A stretch of DNA of 9,484 bases from positions 1 to 9,484 of the forward strand of contig JBHENW010000018.1 of NCBI GenBank assembly GCA_046261875.1. Direction: 5' to 3'. The position numbers were made by a program, and so were the translations under genes. Numbering within the stretch: position 1 is the first letter of the stretch; each line of letters opens with the position of its first letter. Origin of the DNA: JBHENW01 sp046261875 (GTDB lineage: Bacteria > Acidobacteriota > Thermoanaerobaculia > UBA5066 > Gp7-AA6). This document shows, one piece after another, positions 1-5,617 of this stretch. The notes under the pieces were generated by a model that saw only the letters and a program-made list of their open reading frames with translations, was not told where the DNA came from and searched no databases.

Positions 1-1
1 G

Positions 2-367
2 AAGATCGTCGTGACAGAGCCGGAGGGGGCCGCTCTGCTGTCGGGGCGCGAATGGAAGCCGCACAAGATCCAGGGCTGGACGCCGGACTTCATTCCCGCC
101 GTGCTGGACCGTGAGATGGCCGACGAGATCGTCCTCGTCACCGACGTCGAGGCGCGGGATGCCGCGCGGGAGCTCGCCGCGAAGGAAGGGATCTTCTGCG
201 GGATCTCTTCGGGCGGGACGTTCGCCGCGGCGCGCAAGGTGGCCGACAAGGCGCCCCAGGGCTCGGTCGTCCTCGCCATGCTGCCGGACACCGGCGAGCG
301 CTACCTTTCGACGATACTCTTCGAGGGAGTCAACGAGGGGTCGGACGAGGAAGCGACCCTCCCGTAA
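2..367 (+). CDS. cysK: Cysteine synthase (O-acetylserine sulfhydrylase), C-terminal part
   Basis: This is the last 121 residues of a PLP-dependent cysteine synthase; the reading frame is open at the left window edge and ends at TAA 365-367. The family makes L-cysteine from O-acetylserine and sulfide in the cytoplasm. Visible family signatures are an HKIQG...FIPAVLD block (substrate loop region), the GISSGGT segment that contacts the cofactor phosphate in this fold, and LPDTGERYLST near the C-terminus. These align end to end with the C-terminal third of E. coli CysK, which is about 320 residues long. The lysine that binds PLP lies outside the window. Distinguishing CysK from CysM or a cystathionine beta-synthase-like paralogue is not secure without the N-terminal half. 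The acidic tail (NEGSDEEATLP) is unremarkable. A separate small gene starts 31 bases downstream on the same strand. Confidence 0.93.
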   Translation, partial: KIVVTEPEGAALLSGREWKPHKIQGWTPDFIPAVLDREMADEIVLVTDVEARDAARELAAKEGIFCGISSGGTFAAARKVADKAPQGSVVLAMLPDTGERYLSTILFEGVNEGSDEEATLP

Positions 368-390
368 ACGACCGCCCGGTTGTGGTAGGT

Positions 391-398
391 AGGAGGAG
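391..398 (+). promoter_or_regulatory. Shine-Dalgarno sequence of the small membrane protein
   Basis: AGGAGGAG lies immediately before the ATG at 399. It is a strong anti-SD match but very close: AGGAGG ends only two bases before the start codon, where 5-9 is usual. It supports the ATG at 399 as a real start, because no other in-frame start follows closely. Confidence 0.6.
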
Positions 399-749
399 AT
401 GAACGGCTTCGACTCCTGCCAGCTCGCGCTCGAGCGCTATCGCAACTTCGCGAGGTGGCGCAATCTGTGGTCGATCCTCCTCTTCGTGCTCGGCGCCTCG
501 GTCGTCCTCTTCCTGCTGGCCGCGATCTTCCTTCTGATCCGCGAAGAGTGGCTGCCGGTCGCCCTGACGACCCTCGGGACGATCGTCACGGGCGTGGCAG
601 CGAAATGGGTCATGGACCGCCGCGTCGAGGCGGTCCGGGAGGAGCAGGCGGCCTACGAGGATGCGCAGAAAAACTGCGCCAACGGAGAGCCCGCCGAGGC
701 GCGCAGCCAGGTACAGAACCAGCTGAAGCTTTTCGGCTCGATCCGCTGA
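399..749 (+). CDS. Small two-helix membrane protein of unknown function
   Basis: This gene encodes 116 residues that I do not recognise as a named family. A short polar N-terminus (residues 1-22) contains a Cys at position 7. A strongly hydrophobic helix follows at about 23-47 (WSILLFVLGASVVLFLLAAI), then a short charged turn (REE, 48-50). A second helix spans about 52-71 (LPVALTTLGTIVTGVAAKWV). The last 45 residues are charged and probably helical or coiled-coil (VMDRRVEAVREEQAAYEDAQ...), with a single Cys at 93. The layout suggests a hairpin in the inner membrane with the charged tail in the cytoplasm. The gene starts 31 bases after the cysteine synthase stop on the same strand, so it may be co-transcribed. 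It ends one base before the convergent beta-helix gene. The AGGAGG before its start, the hydrophobicity pattern and clean non-overlap support a real gene. Confidence 0.75.
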   Translation: MNGFDSCQLALERYRNFARWRNLWSILLFVLGASVVLFLLAAIFLLIREEWLPVALTTLGTIVTGVAAKWVMDRRVEAVREEQAAYEDAQKNCANGEPAEARSQVQNQLKLFGSIR

Positions 750-750
750 G

Positions 751-2811
751 CTACTCGAAGTAGCCGAAGACGTCGACGACGACGTGCACGGAGCCCACGG
801 CCTGGCCGGCGGCCACGGCGACCTCGCCGTTGCCCCCGAGGGGAACGATGGCATTGTTCGCCCGCGTCTGGCCCGCCCGGTAATTGATCGTGGAAACGAG
901 CGGGGGGAAGAACAGGTCGGCCGAGTAGAGCGTCAGGTGTCCCGGGACGGTTGGCTCGACGACGGTGAGGTTGACCGCGATGGCGAGCGCGGTCGCGGGC
1001 AGGCCGCAGCGTCCGGCGATCGGCAGGAAGCGCGGCCCAGCCCCCTCGAGCGGCGAGAGGAGCTCCCGGGAGTCCCTCCCGTTGCCCGAGGCGTCGGTGA
1101 CGACCGAGGTCGCACCGATGAAGGACGTTCCCTCGCCGTGGCCGCTCGGATCGCACTGCGGGGAGGAGAAGAGCTCCACCACGTAAGAGGTCGACGGCGC
1201 GCTGTGGAGCGTGCCGTCCGCGCTCGTCCCTCCGGCCCGTGTCAGCACGGGGAAGTTCTGGAGGCCATTTCCGCCGCTGTCGCCGTCGAGGGCGTCGTTT
1301 GCCGTCACGCCGTCGCCGCCGAGATCGATCCCGAGGGCGCCCGTTCTCGGACACCGCGTTGCGGACCAGCCTCGTTTCGGTCGCAGACTGCACGAGAACA
1401 CCATGGGAGGCGTTCTGAAGGATCGTGTTCCCCTGGATCGTGTTCCCCGTGGCCGTCGCGTCGTTGGCGAGCACGCCATTCATGCGTTCCCCTGGATCCA
1501 CTTCCGGTCGGCGGCGAGAGGACCGCCCACGAGGTTGTTCACGGCCCCGTCGTTCAACTGGACACCGTGCTCGCCGTTGGGCAACGCTCCGGCGCGCGGG
1601 AGGTTGGTGCCGATGCGGTTGCCCTGCACGACGTTGCCGGACGCGCCGCTGCGCAGCCGCACGCCATTGGTGCCGTTGCCGGAGATGAGATTGCCCTCGC
1701 CAGTGCCGGCGCCCCCGATCGTATTTCCATTCGCGCCCGAAACGATCACCCCGTTGCCCGAGTTGGGGAGCGCGACGGTCCCCGAAGCGTCCGTCCCGAT
1801 GAAGTTCGCGCGCACGACGTTGTCGCCCGCGTTGCTTATCAGAAGCACTCCGTTGACGCCGTTTCCGGAGATCACGTTGCCGCCGCCGACCCGGTTTCCG
1901 GTGGCGGATGAGATCTCGACGCCATCGGAATCGTTCCCCAAATCCAGCGAACCGGTCACGTCGGTGCCGATCCGATTGCCGGCGACCCAATTGCCACTCG
2001 CCGCGCTTGCGATGGTTATTCCATTTCCGCCGTTGCCCGAGATCACCTGGAGCTGCGTTCCGGATACGACGTTCGTGCCGTTCGCGCCGATCAGCGCGAT
2101 TCCATCGCCGAGATTTCCCAGGTCGAGGGCGCCGGGAACGTCGGTGCCGATCCGATTCGATGCGACCGTGTTGTGGCTCGCCAGCGTCCCCGAGAGTCGA
2201 ATACCGTCTCCGTTGCCGGAGACGAGATTGCCGACTTCTCCGGCCGCGGTGGCTCCGATCCGGTTGCCGGAGGAATTCAAAACGAGGACGCCCGCGGCGC
2301 CGTTACCCAGCGCCGCGCTCCCCGCCGCGTTCGTCCCGATGCGGTTGTCGAGGAGGACGCTTCCCCCGCTCGTCGGCTGCAGAACGATGCCGTTGCCCCC
2401 GCCACCCAGAAAAGCGGCCTGGAACCGGTTGATGACCAGGCCGCGGACCGTGCTCGGCGCCGTGACCACGAGACCATCCACGCCGGGACCGGCGCTCGCG
2501 CCGGAGAGCTCGATCCGGGTTCCCGAGGAGAAGCCGGGCTGGGTCTGACCGTCTACGGTGGTCGGACCGGCTAAGTCCGGCAGCTGAGAGAGAAGGGCGA
2601 TGACTTAGGGACCGGGCCCGGGAATCTGGAAGGCGATCGAATCCGATCCTCCGGCGGGGTTGGCGTCGAGGATCGCCTGCCTCAGCGAGCCGGGACCGGA
2701 ATCGTTGGCGTTGGTAACGGTGAACGTCGCCCCGCCCGCCTGCGAGACCGAGAAAAGAAGGAACACAGCCGCCCCGAGGAGAGCCACCCCCGAGTCGGCC
2801 CCGCGTGTCAC
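751..2811 (-). pseudogene. Secreted right-handed beta-helix repeat protein, disrupted by one stop and two frameshifts
   Basis: Read from GTG 2811 down to TAG 751-753, this is one ancestral gene of about 686 codons. The first 29 residues form a signal peptide (hydrophobic GVALLGAAVFLLFSV, then an Ala-Gly-rich cleavage region). Next comes TFTVTNANDSGPGSLRQAIL, the N-terminal motif typical of CSLREA-like/parallel beta-helix secreted proteins. From about 2480 to 1340 there are repeated beta-helix rungs (N-x-I-G-T-D/N...GNG-x-N-G-V). The C-terminus is a conserved surface-protein module ending VDVFGYFE. Three lesions interrupt it. An in-frame TAA lies at 2605-2607, with coding resuming in the same frame (VIALLSQLPDL, VDGQTQPGF). 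One base is missing near 1484, giving TGA 1480-1482. One extra base lies at 1336-1339 and restores the frame; the 48 codons between (MNGVLANDATATGNTIQGNT...) read well only in the shifted frame. Either a decaying gene or sequencing errors would explain this. Its start lies 6 bases after the acyl-CoA dehydrogenase stop. Confidence 0.85.
1600..2346 (-). repeat. Internal beta-helix repeats, about 57-63 residues each
   Basis: Within the beta-helix gene the motif N-[RF]-I-G-T-[DN] recurs five times. The Asn codons begin at 2346, 2157, 1977, 1806 and 1620 on the minus strand, so units are 189, 180, 171 and 186 nt apart. Each unit continues with a Gly/Ala/Leu-Gly-Asn segment, a G-V/I hydrophobic rung and a V-I/L-S-G-N-G rung. 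Copies have diverged at the DNA level, although short blocks are identical, for example GTCGGTGCCGATCCGATT near 1960 and near 2140. They are protein-architecture repeats rather than a DNA satellite, and are likely to confuse short-read assembly. Confidence 0.8.
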
Positions 2812-2817
2812 GATTTC

Positions 2818-4734
2818 TTATCGGCTGGCGACCAGAGGCTCTTCCCGGGGCGCTTCTTCGCGGGGCGCTTCGGCGGCGAACCGTTCGAGATCGGGAACCG
2901 GCGCGAGGCCGGCCTCGAGCCACCGGTGATCGCCGTCGAGCAGCCGGCGGGCGGTCCGGTATTTCCTCACGTCGTCGTTGGAGCGGATCCCGGCGAAGAG
3001 CGCATCGATGCGCCGGCGGGTCATCCGGCAGAAGATGTCCGCCAGCTCGACCGCCTTCGGGCCCTCCGCCCCGCCGCGCTGCCGCATGGCCTGCGCGCGC
3101 GAGAGGACCGCCGACATGGCGAAGAGGTCCGCTCCGACGTCCACCGCCCGGAAGAGCAGCGCCTGCTTCTTTTCGAGCTTGGGCCCGTTGCGCGCCATCA
3201 TGTGGAAGAGGGCGCGCGAGAGGCGTCTCGTCGTGCGCTCGGCCCAGCGGACGTGCTTCGCGAGCGGCCCGAACTCGGAGAAGCGGGGCGCGTACCCCCA
3301 GCCGAGCCAGCGCGTCGGGTACCACTTGGAGTAGAACGCGACGAACTTCGGCAGCTCCTGGCGCAGCTTTTCCCCCTTGGGCTTCTTGGGATTGAAGAGC
3401 TCCGCCGCGACCTGGAGGTGGCGGTCCAGCGCCTCGCGAGCGATGAACAGCCGCATGATTTCGGAAGACCCCTCGAAGATCAGGTTGATGCGGAAGTCGC
3501 GCATCATCCGCTCGACGGCGATGCCCGGCTCCCCGCGCGAGCGCAGGGAGTCGGCCGTCTCGTAGCCGCGGCCGCCGCGCACCTGCATCGTGCGGTCGAT
3601 CAGCTTCCAGCCCTCCTCGGAGTTCCACATCTTCGCGACCGCCGCCTCGAGCCGGATGTCCCGGTCTCCGAGGTCCGCCATCGAGGAGGCGAGGTCGGAG
3701 ACCGCCTCGATGGCGAAGGTCGTGGCCGCCATCTCGGCGAGGATCTGGGCGATCGCATCGTGCCGCCCGATCGGCTGGCCCCACTGCACGCGCTCGGAGG
3801 CCCAGACGCGGCAGATCTCGAGACACCGCTTGGCCGCCGACGCGCAGGTCGCCGGGATCGTCAGGCGCCCCGTGTTCAGGGTGACCAGCGCGAGCTTCAG
3901 GCCGCGGCCCTCCGCCAGGAGCAGGTTCTCCTTCGGGACCCGGACGTTCTTGAACCGGATGACGCCGTTCTCGATCGCCTTGAGGCCCATGAACTGCAGG
4001 CGGACGACCACTTCGACGCCGGGCCAGTCCTTCTCGACGATGAACGCGGAGATCTTCTGCGTGTCCGGGTGTCGCGCCATGACGACGAAGAGCTCGGCGA
4101 CGGTGCCGTTAGTGCACCAGAGCTTCTCGCCGTTCAGGATGTAGTCGCCCTCCTGGGTCCGGGTGGCCGACGTCGACAGGTTCGCCGGGTCCGAGCCGAC
4201 TTCCGACTCGGTCAGGGCGAAAGCGGAGATCGCGCCCTGGGCGAGGCGGGGGAAATACTTCTTCTTCTGCTCGATCGTCCCGAAGAGCTTGAGCGGTTGC
4301 GGGACGCCGATCGACTGGTGCGCCGACAGCAACACGACGATGTTGCCGTCGAGACTGCCGATCAACTTCATGATCTCCCCGTACTCCCGCTGCGTCAGTC
4401 CCAGCCCGCCGTATTCCGGCGGGACCTTCATGCCGAAGGCGCCGAGCTCGGCCAGACGGCGGACGACTCGGTCGGGGATCTTCCCTTCGCGGTCGATCGC
4501 GTCGGAGTCCACCTCCTCGACGAGGAATCTCTCCATCCGGTCGTAGAAGGCCCGAAACTCCGGACGCTCGGGAGGCGGTTGAGGAAAAGGATGGACGAGA
4601 TCGAACCGGAAGTTGCCGAGGAAGAGCTCCTTCAAGAAGCTCGGCGCGGTCCACTCGGACTCGCGCGCCTCTTCGGCGACTTGGCGGGCTTCGGCCGCGG
4701 TGACGGGAACGGGCTTCTTGTCGGGTGAGCTCAT
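2818..4734 (-). CDS. Acyl-CoA dehydrogenase, very-long-chain (VLCAD/ACAD9) type with C-terminal extension
   Basis: This 638-residue flavoprotein should catalyse the first step of fatty acid beta-oxidation, the FAD-dependent alpha,beta-dehydrogenation of acyl-CoA, passing electrons to ETF. Residues 1-60 are a polar leader. The helical N-terminal domain follows (FGMKVPPEYGGLGL). The middle beta domain has ALTESEVGSDPANLS (T175-D182) and LNGEKLWCTNG. The C-terminal helical domain has MQVRGGRGYE (RGGRGY 386-391) and MMRDFRINLIFEGSSEIMRL. Glu421 in IFEGSSE sits where VLCAD has its catalytic base. About 200 further residues follow the core, as in VLCAD and ACAD9, where this part binds the membrane and forms the dimer. 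The protein ends in a small APREE-APREE repeat, encoded by a 15-bp imperfect tandem at 2846-2875. The start ATG 4734 has no obvious Shine-Dalgarno sequence. Chain-length preference cannot be read from sequence alone. Confidence 0.93.
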   Translation of the reverse strand: MSSPDKKPVPVTAAEARQVAEEARESEWTAPSFLKELFLGNFRFDLVHPFPQPPPERPEFRAFYDRMERFLVEEVDSDAIDREGKIPDRVVRRLAELGAFGMKVPPEYGGLGLTQREYGEIMKLIGSLDGNIVVLLSAHQSIGVPQPLKLFGTIEQKKKYFPRLAQGAISAFALTESEVGSDPANLSTSATRTQEGDYILNGEKLWCTNGTVAELFVVMARHPDTQKISAFIVEKDWPGVEVVVRLQFMGLKAIENGVIRFKNVRVPKENLLLAEGRGLKLALVTLNTGRLTIPATCASAAKRCLEICRVWASERVQWGQPIGRHDAIAQILAEMAATTFAIEAVSDLASSMADLGDRDIRLEAAVAKMWNSEEGWKLIDRTMQVRGGRGYETADSLRSRGEPGIAVERMMRDFRINLIFEGSSEIMRLFIAREALDRHLQVAAELFNPKKPKGEKLRQELPKFVAFYSKWYPTRWLGWGYAPRFSEFGPLAKHVRWAERTTRRLSRALFHMMARNGPKLEKKQALLFRAVDVGADLFAMSAVLSRAQAMRQRGGAEGPKAVELADIFCRMTRRRIDALFAGIRSNDDVRKYRTARRLLDGDHRWLEAGLAPVPDLERFAAEAPREEAPREEPLVASR

Positions 4735-4747
4735 GGTGAAGTGGAAA

Positions 4748-4753
4748 ACTTTA
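4748..4753 (-). promoter_or_regulatory. Candidate -10 box of the acyl-CoA dehydrogenase gene
   Basis: TAAAGT on the minus strand fits TANNNT and ends 13 bases before the ATG at 4734, which would give a leader of about 6 nt. No ribosome binding site is visible in those 13 bases. No clear -35 hexamer is found 16-18 bases upstream, so this rests on the -10 and the short leader only. Confidence 0.35.
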
Positions 4754-4757
4754 CAAC

Positions 4758-4777
4758 ACGGAGGGGGATTCCCCCGT
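4758..4777. repeat. Short G/C-run inverted repeat in the divergent intergenic region
   Basis: ACGGAGGGGGATTCCCCCGT can pair as a hairpin (ACGG plus a G run against CCCCCGT, with a bulge of about one base and a very tight loop). It sits between two divergent starts, about 23 bases from the dehydrogenase ATG and 40 bases from the ubiE start. It could be an operator half-site pair or chance. No T-tract follows, so it is not an intrinsic terminator. Confidence 0.3.
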
Positions 4778-4804
4778 TCCGACCGAGCTTATCGCTGATC
4801 CTCC

Positions 4805-4810
4805 TATAGT
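4805..4810 (+). promoter_or_regulatory. Candidate -10 box for a leaderless ubiE/menG transcript
   Basis: TATAGT matches TANNNT and ends exactly 7 bases before the TTG start at 4818. Transcription would then start at or next to the start codon. No purine-rich ribosome binding site lies between, and no good -35 is visible. The same geometry recurs before the downstream methyltransferase gene. Confidence 0.5.
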
Positions 4811-4817
4811 TGCGGCG

Positions 4818-5537
4818 TTGCGCAACAAGTACCTCTCCTACGACCACCAGCGCGCCCCGAAAGTCCGCGAGATGTTCTCCCGCCTGGCCGGGCGCTACGA
4901 CGTCGTCAACGACGTCATGAGCTTCGGCATGCACCGCCGCTGGAAACGGCAGGCCGTCGCGCTCGCGCTCGCGGGAGGGAAGCCCGAGCGAGTCCTCGAC
5001 CTCTGCTGCGGCACCGGGGACATGGCCTTCTATGCGGAGAAGCGGGATCCGCGCCCGCAGATCGTCGGGGTGGACTTCACCCTTCCCATGCTGGCCGTCG
5101 CCCGCCGGCGGGGCAGGGCGTCGGGCTCCCGCGCGCGCCTCGTGCAGGGAGACGCGCTGTGGCTTCCCTTTCCCGACGGCACCTTCGACGCGGTGACTGT
5201 CGGGTACGGCCTGCGCAACATCGCCGATCCGGCGGCGGCCATCGCGGAGATGCGCCGGGTGATGGCTCCGGGAGGGCGGGTCGTCATCCTCGACTTCGGC
5301 AAGCCGGAAAACCCGGTGGCCGCCGCCCTGTATGCCGGATTCCTCCGCACGATGATGCCGGCGGTGGGCTGGCTCTTCCACGGCGATCCCGAGACCTACC
5401 TCTACATCCCCGCGTCGCTCGAGAAGTTCGCGGCGCAGCGCGGTGTCGAGCGCATGATGCGGGAGAGCGGGCTCGTCCGCGTGGGCTACGAGAACCGGCT
5501 GCTCGGAACGATGGGCCTCAACTTCGGCGAGAAGTAG
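4818..5537 (+). CDS. ubiE: Demethylmenaquinone / ubiquinone biosynthesis C-methyltransferase (UbiE/MenG)
   Basis: This is a 239-residue class I SAM methyltransferase of the UbiE/MenG family, which carries out the C-methylation that converts demethylmenaquinone to menaquinone, or the equivalent ubiquinone step. The N-terminal VREMFSRLAGRYDVVNDVMS and FGMHRRWKR blocks align with E. coli UbiE. Motif I is VLDLCCGTGDMA (residues 59-70), the acidic ribose-binding stretch is IVGVDF, and the family-specific segments VGYGLRNIADP, MAPGGRVVILDFGKPE and ETYLYIPASLEKF follow in order. The length is close to E. coli UbiE (251). The start is TTG 4818; upstream in-frame codons contain no ATG or GTG, and the next Met (4872) falls inside the conserved VREMF block. 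If the host uses only menaquinone, as Acidobacteriota usually do, the name menG is more apt. The stop codon TAG overlaps the left arm of a palindromic element. Confidence 0.93.
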   Translation: MRNKYLSYDHQRAPKVREMFSRLAGRYDVVNDVMSFGMHRRWKRQAVALALAGGKPERVLDLCCGTGDMAFYAEKRDPRPQIVGVDFTLPMLAVARRRGRASGSRARLVQGDALWLPFPDGTFDAVTVGYGLRNIADPAAAIAEMRRVMAPGGRVVILDFGKPENPVAAALYAGFLRTMMPAVGWLFHGDPETYLYIPASLEKFAAQRGVERMMRESGLVRVGYENRLLGTMGLNFGEK

Positions 5538-5598
5538 GGGTCAATCGTGCATTCCTGCATTTTTCGCTCGAAAGATGCAATATGCACGATTGACCCCT
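5536..5598. repeat. 63-nt near-perfect palindromic element (REP/MITE-like) between ubiE and ettA
   Basis: The outer arms are perfect over 17 bp: 5536-5552 (AGGGGTCAATCGTGCAT) and 5582-5598 (ATGCACGATTGACCCCT). After a small asymmetric internal loop (TCC opposite AT) an inner stem forms. It pairs 5556-5566 (TGCATTTTTCG) with 5569-5579 (CGAAAGATGCA), all paired with one G-U wobble and a minimal CT/GCTC loop. The result is one long hairpin filling nearly the whole gap between ubiE and ettA. The T of the ubiE stop TAG lies just outside the left arm and its A and G are the first two bases of the arm. No T-tract follows on either strand, so a classical terminator is unlikely. Its compact palindromic form without a gene resembles REP/REPIN or MITE elements moved by a transposase elsewhere in the genome. 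No transposase is present in the window. Confidence 0.8.
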
Positions 5599-5600
5599 CA

Positions 5601-5606
5601 TATACT
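5601..5606 (+). promoter_or_regulatory. Candidate -10 box of ettA
   Basis: TATACT, two bases after the palindrome's right arm, is an excellent -10 match and ends 11 bases before the ATG at 5618. The leader would be about 4-5 nt with no Shine-Dalgarno sequence. TTGACC inside the right arm (5590-5595) resembles a -35 but is only 5 bases away, too close to act with this -10. Confidence 0.45.
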
Positions 5607-5617
5607 CCCGCGTTCTC

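Noticed and set aside
750..764. GCTACT-CGA-AGTAGC hairpin at the convergent gene ends as a terminator
   Set aside because: The stem is only 6 bp with no T-tract on either strand, and it lies in the last codons of the beta-helix gene (YFE-stop); it is most likely chance.
1336..1485. Programmed ribosomal frameshifting as an explanation of the frame changes
   Set aside because: No slippery heptamer with a downstream structure is apparent, two opposite shifts would be needed, and a separate stop codon lies upstream in the same gene.
1600..2346. CRISPR-like array from regularly spaced repeated sequence
   Set aside because: The period of about 180 nt reflects protein beta-helix units with diverged DNA; there are no identical 25-40 nt repeats separated by unique spacers.
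1211..2548. A 445-codon plus-strand ORF opposite the beta-helix gene
   Set aside because: It is a repetitive Pro/Ser/Arg-rich translation of the antisense of beta-helix repeats; the minus strand gives the recognised protein, and the plus-strand repeats merely mirror it.
2926..4728. A 600-codon plus-strand ORF opposite the acyl-CoA dehydrogenase
   Set aside because: It is the antisense of a gene with unmistakable family motifs. The peptide is a low-complexity Arg/Asp/Leu mix typical of GC-rich shadow frames, with no recognisable motif.
5590..5595. TTGACC as the -35 element of the ettA promoter
   Set aside because: It is only 5 bases from TATACT, far from the required 16-18 bases, and it is part of the palindrome arm.
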